A DNA stretch of 64,000 nt from Duganella sp. BJB480 (GCA_003416985.1 QVIN01000009.1:186001-250000), one strand, 5' to 3'; numbered from the stretch's first letter, positions 16,467 to 25,549 are shown. Translations and numbers: made by a program. The notes: generated from the sequence alone by a model not told the origin.

Positions 16467-16545
16467 ATGGATATCGATATTCTCGGGATTGATCTAGCCA
16501 AGCGAGTGTTCGAGCTCGTCCCCAACGGTGGTTCCCATTTTTCCA
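16467..16545 (+). pseudogene. IS110-family transposase, extreme N-terminal fragment
   Basis: After a GGAGG site, the frame begins MDIDILGIDLAKRVFEL, the characteristic first strand of the DEDD (RuvC-like) domain of IS110 transposases, with the first catalytic Asp. The similarity ends after about 25 residues; the rest of the element is gone. Confidence 0.65.
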
Positions 16546-16691
16546 CATTATTGGGACTTGGGAGTTTTTGCACAGCAAATGCGCCGAATGCATGCAAAAC
16601 CCCATCGATTTGGGTCAGGCATTCGGCAATGAGTTCGTTGGTAATGTAGCAAATCCACGGTTTGGAATCGCGTGTGGCCCACTGAAACCAG

Positions 16692-17069
16692 GTGGTCTAC
16701 CCCGGAACGACGGAGTATGGCCCGAACTTCCACGCCTCGCACGAGGCCGAATCGATATTCGTGTGGAAGAGTGTCACCGTTGCGCACCTGCAGGACATCG
16801 CGGAAGCGCTTGAGGCTCTTGTGCGGGGGGGGAACTCGCACTGCTTCTTCGACATGCTCAAACATAGTCACGACAACAGCCCTGCAGGAAAGATCAAGAC
16901 CAAGTACTACTCGACGTCCTGGAATCGTGATTGGGCGGCTGACCAATCACGATTCGAGAAGTTCCACTGGATCTTCGCATCGACACATACGAGTAACCCG
17001 TCGAAGCCGGCCCAGGAAATGTATGACGCCTTCATGGCGTTTATTGCCGCCAAAGAAGCGGGGCAATGA
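16692..17069 (+). CDS. Hypothetical protein, probably 5'-truncated
   Basis: A 125-residue frame of protein-like composition, starting with a GTG directly after an in-frame stop and with no ribosome binding site; this suggests that only the 3' part of a gene remains. Segments such as IFVWKSVTVAHLQDIAEALEALV and DQSRFEKFHWIFAS look like a mixed alpha/beta fold. I do not recognise it. It lies between IS debris and the left repeats of the 17-30 kb island. Confidence 0.4.
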   Translation: MVYPGTTEYGPNFHASHEAESIFVWKSVTVAHLQDIAEALEALVRGGNSHCFFDMLKHSHDNSPAGKIKTKYYSTSWNRDWAADQSRFEKFHWIFASTHTSNPSKPAQEMYDAFMAFIAAKEAGQ

Positions 17070-17216
17070 CAGTTGAGTATTCTCATCACTGCCTCCATCT
17101 ATTCTCAAGAGTCAACGTCTCCTTTTCCCACTGACCGCCGCCGCCAAATCGCATTGAACGCTGCCGCTTGTTCTCACGCAGTGAAGCCATCTAAGCTAGT
17201 GGGATTTCCGTCCGAT

Positions 17217-17343
17217 GAAGCAAAAGTGTGACTGTTGTTGAAGCAAATGTGTGACTCTTCGGTGGAAATGAAGCAAATGTGTGACTGTTGAAGGCGCTCC
17301 GCACCGGTGCACTGCCGTCTAATGAAATAAATGTGTGACTATT
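17217..17343. repeat. Four direct repeats of about 20 bp (GAAGCAAATGTGTGACTGTTG type)
   Basis: Copies start near 17217, 17242, 17271 and 17322, with 1-4 differences each. They stand between IS debris and the 3' end of the recombinase gene. Multiple short direct repeats at a boundary are typical of transposase or recombinase binding sites at element ends. Related sequences, mostly inverted, occur at 29651-29760, at the other side of the island. Confidence 0.55.
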
Positions 17344-19189
17344 GTTGAGACTTATCGCGGCGCTTGGCGAAATACCGGGCCCCTTCCTCCAAAATGCGTT
17401 TGGTCTTCGCTTGCACGTATATTGCCGTTGTCGACGGACTGCGGTGCCCCAGGATTGCCTGTGCGACATCCAATGGCATGCCATCCTCCACCGCCAGCGT
17501 GCCCCAGGTGTGGCGCAATGCATGCGGCGAAGCGGTGGCCAGTTCGTTAAATTGTTCGCTGGTGAAGCCTGCCGGGGTGTCGGGATCGAGCCTCAACCGT
17601 TTCAGAGTCGCCTGGAACAGCCGGTACAGCGCGTCGCCCGTATAGCCGGCGGCATTCGGTGCCGCGTGGCGCTCGAGCGCCGCCTCGTGGCCTGGGATGA
17701 CCAGCGGCCCGAGCAGCGGCCGCGGATCATCGGTGTCATCGAAATCCATACCACGATCAATCCAGTGCGCACGCAGGGCGACGAGCGTGCGTGGGCTGAC
17801 CGGCACGATGCGCTCCTTGTTGCGCTTGCCTATCACCGTCAGCTGGCCGGCGTCGTAGGCCCACTTGTTGGGTTTCAGCGCGCAGCGCACGGCACCGGCC
17901 ACTTCCTCGCGCCGCAGTCCGGAGTCGCCCAGCAGCAGCATCATGGCCAGCGCGATGCGGTCCTGGCTGTTCTCGGGCACCTGGCACCGCAGCGTCAGGC
18001 GCTCGATGACCTCGTCCCACAGGTCGCGCGATAGCGCCTTGTCGATCTGCAGTTCGTGGACCCGCTCGACCACATTCGGATCCTTGACGGCGAGCCACGG
18101 GTTGCCGGCCAGGTAGCGCACCGCCACCAGGTAGGCGAACGCCGTGCGCACCACGACCACCGCATGCAGCTGGGAAGCAGGGGAGAGCGGTTCCTTGCTG
18201 AATGGCCGCCAACGCGCCGACGACCGCGGCGCCCGGTCGCCAACGAAGCGCGCACCGGGTGCCTTCAAAAACACCTTGTATTGCTCGCAATCCGTGACTA
18301 AAACGGAAGACAGCGGCTTGCCGGCCTCGAGCACGCACCAGTACAGAAAACGCTCCAGTTCCTTGGTGTAGGAGCGCAGCGTGTGGGGCTTGTCGCTGAA
18401 GCGTTCCAGGTACAGCCGGATCGCCTCGAGGTCGTTGCTGGCGGCGATGTAGCTGAAGCGCAGGTCGCGGTTGACGCCGGCGGAGCCATCGAGCCAGTCC
18501 GGTGCCTTCGCGTGCTTGAGCGGCACCAGGTAATCTGAAGCGTTGGTGCCGATCAGTTCCTTGGCGTCGGCCGCCGGCACGTAGGTGCCGACGTAGATCG
18601 ATCCCAGCGTGGCCTCGTGCTTGCGCACCCACTGCGCCAGTGCCTGCGCGCGCTGGACGCCTACGCGCGGCACGCCGCGCCACCAGCTGGGGCCGCGGCG
18701 GCGCATCAGGGCGGTCAGGTCGGCTAGCGTGACCAGGTGCTCGGATCTGAGCGCCGCCGTGGTGCGTGGCCGCAGCCACATGGCGATCGGATCGTGCGGC
18801 TGCGGGACGGCCGCCGGCGCCTCGGCGATCTGGATCAGCATGTCCAGGGTGCGCGCCGTGATGTGGCCGTTGCGGCGGGCCGATTTGAGGTTCTCAGCCA
18901 GCATGGGGTTGTTGACGATGGCGCGGTCGATCAGGTCGTCGCGCATGGTCAGCAGGTAGCGTTCCAGACCAGTTTCCAGCTGGGGGCTGTCGTGACTGTA
19001 GTAGCGGTCGGCGATGACCTCGAGTGGGATCTTCATGCAGAACGCCCGCAGCGCCGTGTAGTCGGCTCGGGTGTAGGCCAGGGTCGGCAGGATGATGTCG
19101 CTGTGTTGGGCCATGGTGAGCTTTTCCTGGGAGCTGGCGCCGGCGACTGCCGCGATGCGGCGCACAAAGACCGGCGAAACAGCGTCCAT
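17339..19189 (-). CDS. Tyrosine recombinase / integrase with long N-terminal region
   Basis: A 616-residue site-specific recombinase. An N-terminal region of about 240 residues (ALRAFCMKIPLEVIADRYYSHD..., then a helix-hairpin-helix-like LMRRRGPSWWRGVPRVGVQRAQALAQWV) resembles the phage-integrase N-terminal family (PF12482). A SAM-like domain (250-370) and the catalytic domain follow. Catalytic residues are intact: Arg in DSGLRREE (about 426), Lys in IGKRNKER (about 455-458), H-x-x-R in PHALRHTWG (556-559), His in LGHRSPSTT (582) and Tyr591 in IYVQ. A shorter start at 19114 (AGGAAAAG upstream) is possible. It faces away from the CBASS operon, at the left edge of the island, and is a candidate for mobilising it. 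Confidence 0.9.
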   Translation of the reverse strand: MDAVSPVFVRRIAAVAGASSQEKLTMAQHSDIILPTLAYTRADYTALRAFCMKIPLEVIADRYYSHDSPQLETGLERYLLTMRDDLIDRAIVNNPMLAENLKSARRNGHITARTLDMLIQIAEAPAAVPQPHDPIAMWLRPRTTAALRSEHLVTLADLTALMRRRGPSWWRGVPRVGVQRAQALAQWVRKHEATLGSIYVGTYVPAADAKELIGTNASDYLVPLKHAKAPDWLDGSAGVNRDLRFSYIAASNDLEAIRLYLERFSDKPHTLRSYTKELERFLYWCVLEAGKPLSSVLVTDCEQYKVFLKAPGARFVGDRAPRSSARWRPFSKEPLSPASQLHAVVVVRTAFAYLVAVRYLAGNPWLAVKDPNVVERVHELQIDKALSRDLWDEVIERLTLRCQVPENSQDRIALAMMLLLGDSGLRREEVAGAVRCALKPNKWAYDAGQLTVIGKRNKERIVPVSPRTLVALRAHWIDRGMDFDDTDDPRPLLGPLVIPGHEAALERHAAPNAAGYTGDALYRLFQATLKRLRLDPDTPAGFTSEQFNELATASPHALRHTWGTLAVEDGMPLDVAQAILGHRSPSTTAIYVQAKTKRILEEGARYFAKRRDKSQQ

Positions 19190-19414
19190 GATACCGTTTC
19201 ACGGCCAAAACTGCTATAAATCCTTTCCCGATAATTCAGATTATCAGGTAAGGACATCCCAAGAGAAAACGGCCCGAAGACCGTTGACGTGTGTTGTGTC
19301 TACCCCTACTTTGCCTGCCCCTTTGCGGGCTTGACGAACCGCGTGCGACGTGCGCTCGCGCGAGTTCACCAGGGGCAACGAGTCCCAACCTTCTGGATCG
19401 ATTTCGCGTCGGCG

Positions 19415-19875
19415 TCAACAAACGGACGCCAATAGCGAAATTCCTCGGCCGGTGCTAGCGTTGTCCGTCACTTCTACCCAAGACGCGGACACGTCCACCA
19501 GCTTAGGCAATGAATCGAAGGCCTGCAACAGCTTGCGCATTTTCGCCAGTCCAGTTCCTCAGACTCACCACGCAAGCCTCTACGAACAGCCGGCGGCCGC
19601 TCGCTAACCGAAACCGCACTATCGGCTGCAATAGGCTGACCCGGCTGATTTTTGGCCGACGGCACCAAGTAGTAGACGCCCTGCTTCACCTCTATCGCAA
19701 TACCCTGCTGCTGCAAGATGCCCTGAACAAAGTCCAGGACTTTGGCCTCCTCGATGCCGGCAATGCTCAAACTAATACGGCGATCCATCGCCAGCACTTC
19801 AGGCGTTCCCTTCCCTAGATCGTTCGGGTTATACCATTCTCGGCCATTTGAAAAGAATCGCACGCTGGCGGCCAT
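19415..19875 (-). pseudogene. Secretin-like protein, N-terminal domains, frameshifted and truncated
   Basis: From ATG at 19875 the frame encodes REWYNPNDLGKGTPEVLA followed by MDRRISLSIAGIEEAKVLDF and ILQQQGIAIEVKQGVYYLVP, the N0/N1-type repeats of secretins (type II secretion, type IV pili or filamentous phage pIV-like). Near 19555 a one-base shift is needed to continue into KMRKLLQAFDSLPKLVDVSASWVEVTDNA...GRGISLLASV, which ends at a stop at 19415. The pore-forming C-terminal part is missing. It directly abuts the end of cap3 and looks like older cargo disrupted when the CBASS operon or the recombinase arrived. Confidence 0.6.
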
Positions 19876-19879
19876 TTCT

Positions 19880-20395
19880 TCATTTCGGCAAAGAACATGC
19901 CCGAAAATCCAGCTCTTCACGCAGACGAATGCCATCCCGTCCCAAGACACGATGAAGCAACCAGACATCCATGTTTAGCGGTACACCGGCATTACCCAGT
20001 ATCACCAATAAAAAGCCATCCATGCTATCGCCGAAGGCTTGCAGATATTCGCTGGCGGTTTGTAAGTCCTGCGTTGACGGCGAAGGCATGGGTTCGGGAT
20101 GGGTGTGCCAAAGCCCGACCGCATGTCGACCCGCATTAAACTGCTGATGTCTGTCAATGGTCGCCTGTTGAACATCAGGCACCCACCCATGACGTGTACG
20201 CTGGTCTTTGCGGTGCGGCCCCGTCACGGCATCAACAAGGATATCAGGGCACTCTGGTGCAGAACAAAATAGCTGGCCCCCAGCCTCCTGCTGAAACCAT
20301 CTGACTTGGGCATGCGCATACATCTGCGTCAATACCGCCTCGGAAAACACCAATACTCTCCCCTGCTCGGGCAAGTGAAACTTACGGCTAGCCAT
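19880..20395 (-). CDS. cap3: CBASS JAMM-family isopeptidase Cap3
   Basis: A 171-residue metalloprotease of the JAB1/MPN/Mov34 group. The catalytic set is complete: Glu in QQEAGGQLF (about 37), the zinc-binding H-T-H in GLWHTHPEPMPSPSTQD and the S-x-x-D that follows. In type II CBASS, Cap3 removes the covalent link that Cap2 makes between the CD-NTase C terminus and other proteins, so tuning the defence. The ATG at 20395 overlaps the end of cap2 by eight bases, indicating translational coupling; the longer upstream frame lies inside cap2 and is rejected. It is the last gene of the operon. Confidence 0.88.
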   Translation of the reverse strand: MASRKFHLPEQGRVLVFSEAVLTQMYAHAQVRWFQQEAGGQLFCSAPECPDILVDAVTGPHRKDQRTRHGWVPDVQQATIDRHQQFNAGRHAVGLWHTHPEPMPSPSTQDLQTASEYLQAFGDSMDGFLLVILGNAGVPLNMDVWLLHRVLGRDGIRLREELDFRACSLPK

Positions 20396-22043
20396 GTAGG
20401 CCCCGTCGCAACATGACACCATCGATAGTGGGCGCTGCTTTTGCCCAGTCACGTAGTTCAAGCCCGCTGCGATGGCGATTGAGGAAGCTTTGGCTGCGCA
20501 CCCAGCTCCGCACCTCTGATTTTGCAACCTGTCCATCCAGGACATCCAGAGCCGTTTCGGCAATTAACGCAATACCGTGCATTGCTGCCACCGCCGTGTA
20601 GCTTTGAAAGAAGCTGCCGCAGCCTGGCTCGCGCTGCAGCACGTCATCAGGCCAAACAACTGCTTGCAGCTGCTCTAGCCTGTCTGCGCCGCTGCGCAGC
20701 CAGGGTTCGTCCGACAATAAAATGCAGGCATGGGCGGCCGCGACATACGGTTCCATCCAGCCGATCACCAACGGAACGGGATTATCTAATCGCACATTCT
20801 CCACCGCGTACCGCACACTTGGCTCCCCGGTCAAATCAATGATCAAATCGAATGGGGCCAGAGAATTTTGCTGTAACCATCTTTCTGCCGTCATTGAATA
20901 CGCTGAAATACGACAACTAGGGCTTGCGCGCATGACGTGCGACGCGACGCTTTTGGCTTTTGCTAGGCCGACAGCCTCGACCCCGAGCAAATGCCGGCCC
21001 ACATTAGCTGATTGCATCACCTCCGCATCAATAATCGATATCCGCCCCACCCCAGCACGCGCGATCTGATCTACGACAACACTTCCAAGCGCGCCCGCTC
21101 CGATCACTAGGACGTGGCTGAGCTGACGCCGGGGCACATCCAGATTGGTATCGCGCCCCGTTGTCCACGCTGCGTCAAGGCGGGACACCAACAAAGGCAG
21201 CAACCACAGATTGGGGCGTCCGGCAACCCGATTTCCCACTTTGGTTTCTTGAATCGGCCCGCCGGGCAACAAGTACCCGTAACTGCCGTTAGGGGCGCGT
21301 AGCAAAACGATACGGTGCTGAGCAGCCTTTCTAGGCGAGTTGAACTCGCGCAGTTCGACTTCGCTGAGCCGCGATGCCAAGATCAGATCCAGCTCCTGTT
21401 TCTTCTTGGGCCAAGTAGCCGGCGAAAACGCGAAATCCACCGGCACATCGATAACCGACATACGTTCAATCTGCTTGGCCCTGTGCCCGAGTGAATTGCG
21501 GATTCGATCCACGAGTTCACTCGGTTTGCCGATCACCGCTATCCTTCCCGGCAACATCAAAACCCCTTCACTAACCCGCGCACTCGGCGGGCGGACATCG
21601 ACGGTAAAGATGGCCTGAATCGGGGGACGATTCGATTCGTATTGCGCGACGTGAATTCGCCAGTAATTCTGTGATTCCGTTTCAAAATCTTTATCCAGCT
21701 CTGCGCGCTGCCACGGCTTCAGAAACTCCTCAGAAAACCGGTACAGCATATCCTCGATACGATCCTGCGGCGATGCGCCACTTGCGGGGCCAGCATCGCC
21801 AGAGAAGCACAGCATGCCATCGCTATCGACGTGCGGAACTTTTAGGATTGCGCCCGCCATTTGGATGCGTGCGTAGGCGGCAGGGAATCCTTCCGGCAAC
21901 ACCAGACTGGCCTCGCCAAACTCCCGCTCGGCGGCCATCAGCGGCAAGCGCAATTTGAAACGTCGCCCGCCCCTGGCTAACACCGCTGCTTCTAAAGTTA
22001 GATCCGGATGCTGGCAAATAAAAGCTTCAAAATTGTCGGCCAA
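20388..22043 (-). CDS. cap2: CBASS E1/E2 fusion ubiquitin-transferase-like Cap2
   Basis: A 551-residue protein with an N-terminal E2-like domain and a C-terminal E1-like (ThiF/MoeB) adenylation domain. The E2 catalytic Cys lies in DSDGMLCFSGD (about 79). The nucleotide-binding loop is VLVIGAGALGSVVVDQ (about 312-327), with the D-x-x-V-x-x-S-N pattern following (IDAEVMQSANVGRHLLG). The E1 transfer Cys lies in REPGCGSFF (about 475). Cap2 activates the C terminus of the partner CD-NTase and attaches it to cellular targets, which primes second-messenger synthesis. I start it at TTG 22043 because a perfect GGAAGGAGG lies seven bases upstream; a GTG five codons earlier overlaps that binding site. 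Confidence 0.9.
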   Translation of the reverse strand: MADNFEAFICQHPDLTLEAAVLARGGRRFKLRLPLMAAEREFGEASLVLPEGFPAAYARIQMAGAILKVPHVDSDGMLCFSGDAGPASGASPQDRIEDMLYRFSEEFLKPWQRAELDKDFETESQNYWRIHVAQYESNRPPIQAIFTVDVRPPSARVSEGVLMLPGRIAVIGKPSELVDRIRNSLGHRAKQIERMSVIDVPVDFAFSPATWPKKKQELDLILASRLSEVELREFNSPRKAAQHRIVLLRAPNGSYGYLLPGGPIQETKVGNRVAGRPNLWLLPLLVSRLDAAWTTGRDTNLDVPRRQLSHVLVIGAGALGSVVVDQIARAGVGRISIIDAEVMQSANVGRHLLGVEAVGLAKAKSVASHVMRASPSCRISAYSMTAERWLQQNSLAPFDLIIDLTGEPSVRYAVENVRLDNPVPLVIGWMEPYVAAAHACILLSDEPWLRSGADRLEQLQAVVWPDDVLQREPGCGSFFQSYTAVAAMHGIALIAETALDVLDGQVAKSEVRSWVRSQSFLNRHRSGLELRDWAKAAPTIDGVMLRRGLHG

Positions 22044-22057
22044 TGTGCCTCCTTCCA

Positions 22058-23359
22058 CTAGGCCAATCCACGGGTGGGACGCACCGGCGTGACAGTACTT
22101 GGCCTAGCGGCTGCAAGCCCACCAACTGGAGAACCGGAACCACCTGGGCCGCGATCTGCACCTGTGGTACCAAACGCGCGATGGACTTTTTCCCGCACAT
22201 CGGCCAAATCAGTCGCATTTAGGATCTGCGTCAGATCGTCAATCAGCAGTTTGGACCAGAGTGTAAACGCGAGCACCCGTTTACCACCATCGTCGTTCCA
22301 TTTTTCGGCGAAATTTTCGCCTTCAACCGTTGGGTTTGCAATCACATAATCCGTTCCCGCCATTTGCGGCATACTGGGCAGCATTTGCGCGAGGTCACAC
22401 AACAGCTCGATCGGATGGTTGTAGGTTTTTCCGAGGTCGGCCAGCCCTTCGTACGCCTGCGTCAACAAAGTGGAAATAATGACTGAGATCGGCTTGAACT
22501 CGCCGCTCACCAGATTCCGCCTGACCGACATATCGCGATGACGCTTGAACAAACGAATCGCCACCCGTAATGTGTCGGACAAAGGCACATGCTGCTCAGG
22601 AACTGGCGTTACATTCGCCGAGTCCCTCGCTTCGACCGTGACCTGCAACTGGCGCAGCACACGGCGCTGCGCTTGGTCATTGATCCAGTTGGCAAACCCG
22701 GCCGGATTCGACGTTTTCCACCCCTTTGTAGGCCGGTCAACTACCGCCAGCGCGGTATCGTTATAACGCAGAGTGGGCTTGAACCGGATACTGGCCTTGA
22801 CGATGTCCGGCACGATTGCCAGCGGTATCGACGGCGTGAAATCGATGTAGAACTCTTTGTTGTTGTAGTTGATACGCCAGCATCGCTTCATCTCTTCCGT
22901 ATCGTGTTCCGCCAGCGCGTCGCCGACCTTATCGAAAAACGCCATCGGATCTTGAGCTTCGATTCTGTTGAGGTCGACCTGGCATACGGCGTCAATGTCG
23001 AACTTCTCTGTAGTCGGCGAGCTGATCAGAGTTCGAGTACTGGTCGACCCTTGAGGCAGCACTTGGATTGCATCCTTTGGCCAGCCCAGTTTATCTACCA
23101 AATCGTTACCTAGCTCTAAATACGCGGCAGACGCCTCCTGCACTAGCTCCACGTCAACGGTAATATGGCGGTTGACGATGTCCAGCTCGCGCGCCCATAC
23201 ATTTTGGTCGATGCCGGTGCTCATCCTTGCTTCTACCAGCGTACTGTCAAACGACTCGGCTGATAAGGACAATAAGCGACGATGGAGGACTTCGTTCAGG
23301 ACCTTATCGCGTCGAGTCAGTGCCGCCTCGGCAAGGGAGCCATAATTTGTTTTGGACAT
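22058..23359 (-). CDS. CBASS cyclic nucleotide synthase (CD-NTase)
   Basis: A 433-residue cGAS/DncV-like nucleotidyltransferase. The active site is complete: GS at 104-105 in PQGSTSTRT, two acids in KFDIDAVC (Asp121, Asp123) and the third in EFYIDFTPSI (Asp173). On phage infection such enzymes make cyclic di- or trinucleotides that activate the effector. The C-terminal 30 residues are flexible and Gly/Pro/Thr-rich and end in TRGLA; this tail is what Cap2 would adenylate. AAGGA lies before the ATG, and the stop is 15 bases after the end of cap5 and just before the cap2 binding site. The clade and product cannot be read with certainty. Confidence 0.9.
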   Translation of the reverse strand: MSKTNYGSLAEAALTRRDKVLNEVLHRRLLSLSAESFDSTLVEARMSTGIDQNVWARELDIVNRHITVDVELVQEASAAYLELGNDLVDKLGWPKDAIQVLPQGSTSTRTLISSPTTEKFDIDAVCQVDLNRIEAQDPMAFFDKVGDALAEHDTEEMKRCWRINYNNKEFYIDFTPSIPLAIVPDIVKASIRFKPTLRYNDTALAVVDRPTKGWKTSNPAGFANWINDQAQRRVLRQLQVTVEARDSANVTPVPEQHVPLSDTLRVAIRLFKRHRDMSVRRNLVSGEFKPISVIISTLLTQAYEGLADLGKTYNHPIELLCDLAQMLPSMPQMAGTDYVIANPTVEGENFAEKWNDDGGKRVLAFTLWSKLLIDDLTQILNATDLADVREKVHRAFGTTGADRGPGGSGSPVGGLAAARPSTVTPVRPTRGLA

Positions 23360-23374
23360 TTTTTCCTTTTTTAT

Positions 23375-24982
23375 TTATCGCAAGTTGATGACGACGCGAG
23401 GCGTTTCACCAACTGCGACGGCATCGGACACCACATTGCCGTCGATAGTGATCGCCGCTCTGAACGGTTTTTTCTGATCCGGCCGGTCATAGATCGTGTA
23501 TTGGCAGTGATTGCCGGCCTGAAGCACTTGGCCAAACGCAAACAAGGTACTAGCCGGGGCAACCCCTATCAGGTGCACATGGTCCGCGTGCAGTACGTCC
23601 TGTACCAGATTGACTGCTTCGCGGGCAACCCGTGTGAATTGCTGTAGGTCCTCGAAGTGAGCAATAACGTTCTGGTGTGGCGCCCGTGCTCTGATCCTTA
23701 TCCACTGTATAGAGTTTTCATCCAACATCGATGCCAGCTCGGGAGCAAGCGCCGACTCGGCGAATTCTGCGCTCAGCTCGATAGACAACAACACCGTCTT
23801 GCTGGCATTTTTGCGGAAGTGATCGACAAAAAAGGTGCCCGTCGGGCTTGCTGCCGCACCTCGCGCGAAATCCCACGATTGCAGATCACGATTAAATTGA
23901 AATACCTCAACCCTGCGTGCTTGACCGACAATCCTCCCACCTAGTATTAATAAGGGCACAAGGTGCAGCGGAAAAATCGCTAGCACTTCGGTTGCCCCAG
24001 AAGCCGTGCGCACATTGCTGAACCTGCTGACCAGCATACGGAGATCTGGTTCATGATCATGCAAAATTGAACCCCAGGCACCGATGCTGGAGCGATCGTC
24101 ACGTTGTATCCTTGAGACCGGGTAGTCGAACTCCGGCATTGGTTTCAGGCCGCGGTTAATCATCGCCATTCTCATCCCGGTTTCGGATGGCCATGTGGTC
24201 GCGTTCGCGATGTTGGCAAACAGTGCAATTGCTTTCGTATCTGGATACTTGAGCGCTTCCAGCAACTTCCTTACCGTGTTTTGGTGCTCTACCCGCATGA
24301 TACGAAGCGCTTCGGTGGGGTATTCCTTTTCCGCGATACGGTCGATCAACCGGTGATGCTTGTCGCACATCAGCATGATATTCTCGGGATCGTCGGCCAA
24401 CTTTGTCGACAGCAACGCGTCTCCGCGCGGACCATCCTTGTCAGCAGCAACAATATGGGCCAAGTACGCAGTGCCGGCCAGCCTTTCCGTCAACGGTGTG
24501 ACACCAAGATCATCGCCGCAGCCACGGTACATGCATCGTCCGCCAGCGTCGTGCCACACCCGCTGAATAGCACGGTCACCCAATGGCTTGCCGCGGCCGG
24601 GGTCGAATAACGCTTTCCGCGCCTTCCACCAAATGGCGATGTCGGCTAAAGTTGCCTGAATCGTGCGCGCCGTCCAGGCCGGAGCTGCCGCAGTTGCAGC
24701 GTCCAACTCGCCCAACTCCGTCTCCAGCCGACTGAGCATTCGCGCCTTCGCCAGCTGTTTCAACAAGCTTATATGTGTCTGTTCAGGGTCGACAAGCACC
24801 AAATCGTCGGGCGCGTCATGACGATATAACGCGCATCGATGACGCGCGAATACCAGGGTGACCGCGACCTTGGCGCTAATGCAGTCTGTCAGCCACGCTA
24901 TTAGCACATCGTCCGGGATTGCACGCCTCGGCGCAGCAATCGCCGCTGTAATAATGGCTGCTGGAGCCGATACCACACTCAT
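23375..24982 (-). CDS. cap5: CBASS effector Cap5: HNH endonuclease fused to SAVED sensor
   Basis: A 535-residue effector, first gene of the operon. The HNH nuclease spans about 140-225: GGRCMYRGCGDD (two Cys), AHIVAADKDGPRGD (His), DPENIMLMCDKHHRLID (Asn, Cys, two His). The SAVED domain covers about 250-535 and ends with HLIGVAPASTLFAFGQVL, a region of the CARF-like nucleotide-binding fold. Binding of the CD-NTase product makes Cap5 assemble and degrade DNA, killing the infected cell. Unusually, some 135 residues precede the HNH core, whereas Cap5 normally begins with it. The start at 24982 has GAAAGGACCAGG directly upstream; a longer in-frame extension to 25144 is not protein-like. Confidence 0.85.
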   Translation of the reverse strand: MSVVSAPAAIITAAIAAPRRAIPDDVLIAWLTDCISAKVAVTLVFARHRCALYRHDAPDDLVLVDPEQTHISLLKQLAKARMLSRLETELGELDAATAAAPAWTARTIQATLADIAIWWKARKALFDPGRGKPLGDRAIQRVWHDAGGRCMYRGCGDDLGVTPLTERLAGTAYLAHIVAADKDGPRGDALLSTKLADDPENIMLMCDKHHRLIDRIAEKEYPTEALRIMRVEHQNTVRKLLEALKYPDTKAIALFANIANATTWPSETGMRMAMINRGLKPMPEFDYPVSRIQRDDRSSIGAWGSILHDHEPDLRMLVSRFSNVRTASGATEVLAIFPLHLVPLLILGGRIVGQARRVEVFQFNRDLQSWDFARGAAASPTGTFFVDHFRKNASKTVLLSIELSAEFAESALAPELASMLDENSIQWIRIRARAPHQNVIAHFEDLQQFTRVAREAVNLVQDVLHADHVHLIGVAPASTLFAFGQVLQAGNHCQYTIYDRPDQKKPFRAAITIDGNVVSDAVAVGETPRVVINLR

Positions 24983-25549
24983 CCTGGTCCTTTCACTAAT
25001 CGACGAATCAACAAATCTAGCAGGAAATCCCCATTTCATATCAGCACTAAGTTGTGGTGTTGTGCTCACTGTTTCAATACCCTGATGAAAATATTTTTTG
25101 TAAAGTTTGCAATGCGAGCATTTCACAAACTGAATCGAGGACACTCTGCTAAGCCCACGTCATCCCGGCAGTCGACCATCGTTCCGACTACATTCACGAG
25201 CCTTCTTGAACGTCAGTGTGATTCCAGATTGCGAAAAATATGAAAAGCACTGCCCCTAATCGACTTCATGCCTAGCGGAGGTGCTTAGCGACTTTTTGCG
25301 TAAACGCAATGCGTCCTAAGCTTTAGGTGGAAAATTTCGAGGCCGTTGCGTATCTCAATCCCTATGCAAATTCGGCTGTGGGCGCGAGCTGTAAGTTCGA
25401 TGCAAAACTTCGTACAAAATTAAGCAGTTTCAACATTTCCAGAGCTGAGCACCCTATTTTGCTGCTGGCGCGATGTACCAATCTTTAGGTCGAAGCGCTC
25501 CGTACCCGCGCGATACCCGCGCCGGCGGCCCCGACCGACGACGCGCACC
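24983..25549. other. Spacer between CBASS operon and recombinase remnant
   Basis: About 570 bp without a supported gene; it must contain the CBASS promoter. I see no palindromic operator and no dedicated regulator gene, so expression may be constitutive or controlled by a chromosomal factor. Confidence 0.5.

Noticed and set aside
17217..17343. Possible CRISPR array
   Set aside because: Only four imperfect 20-bp repeats with unequal short gaps; no cas genes nearby.
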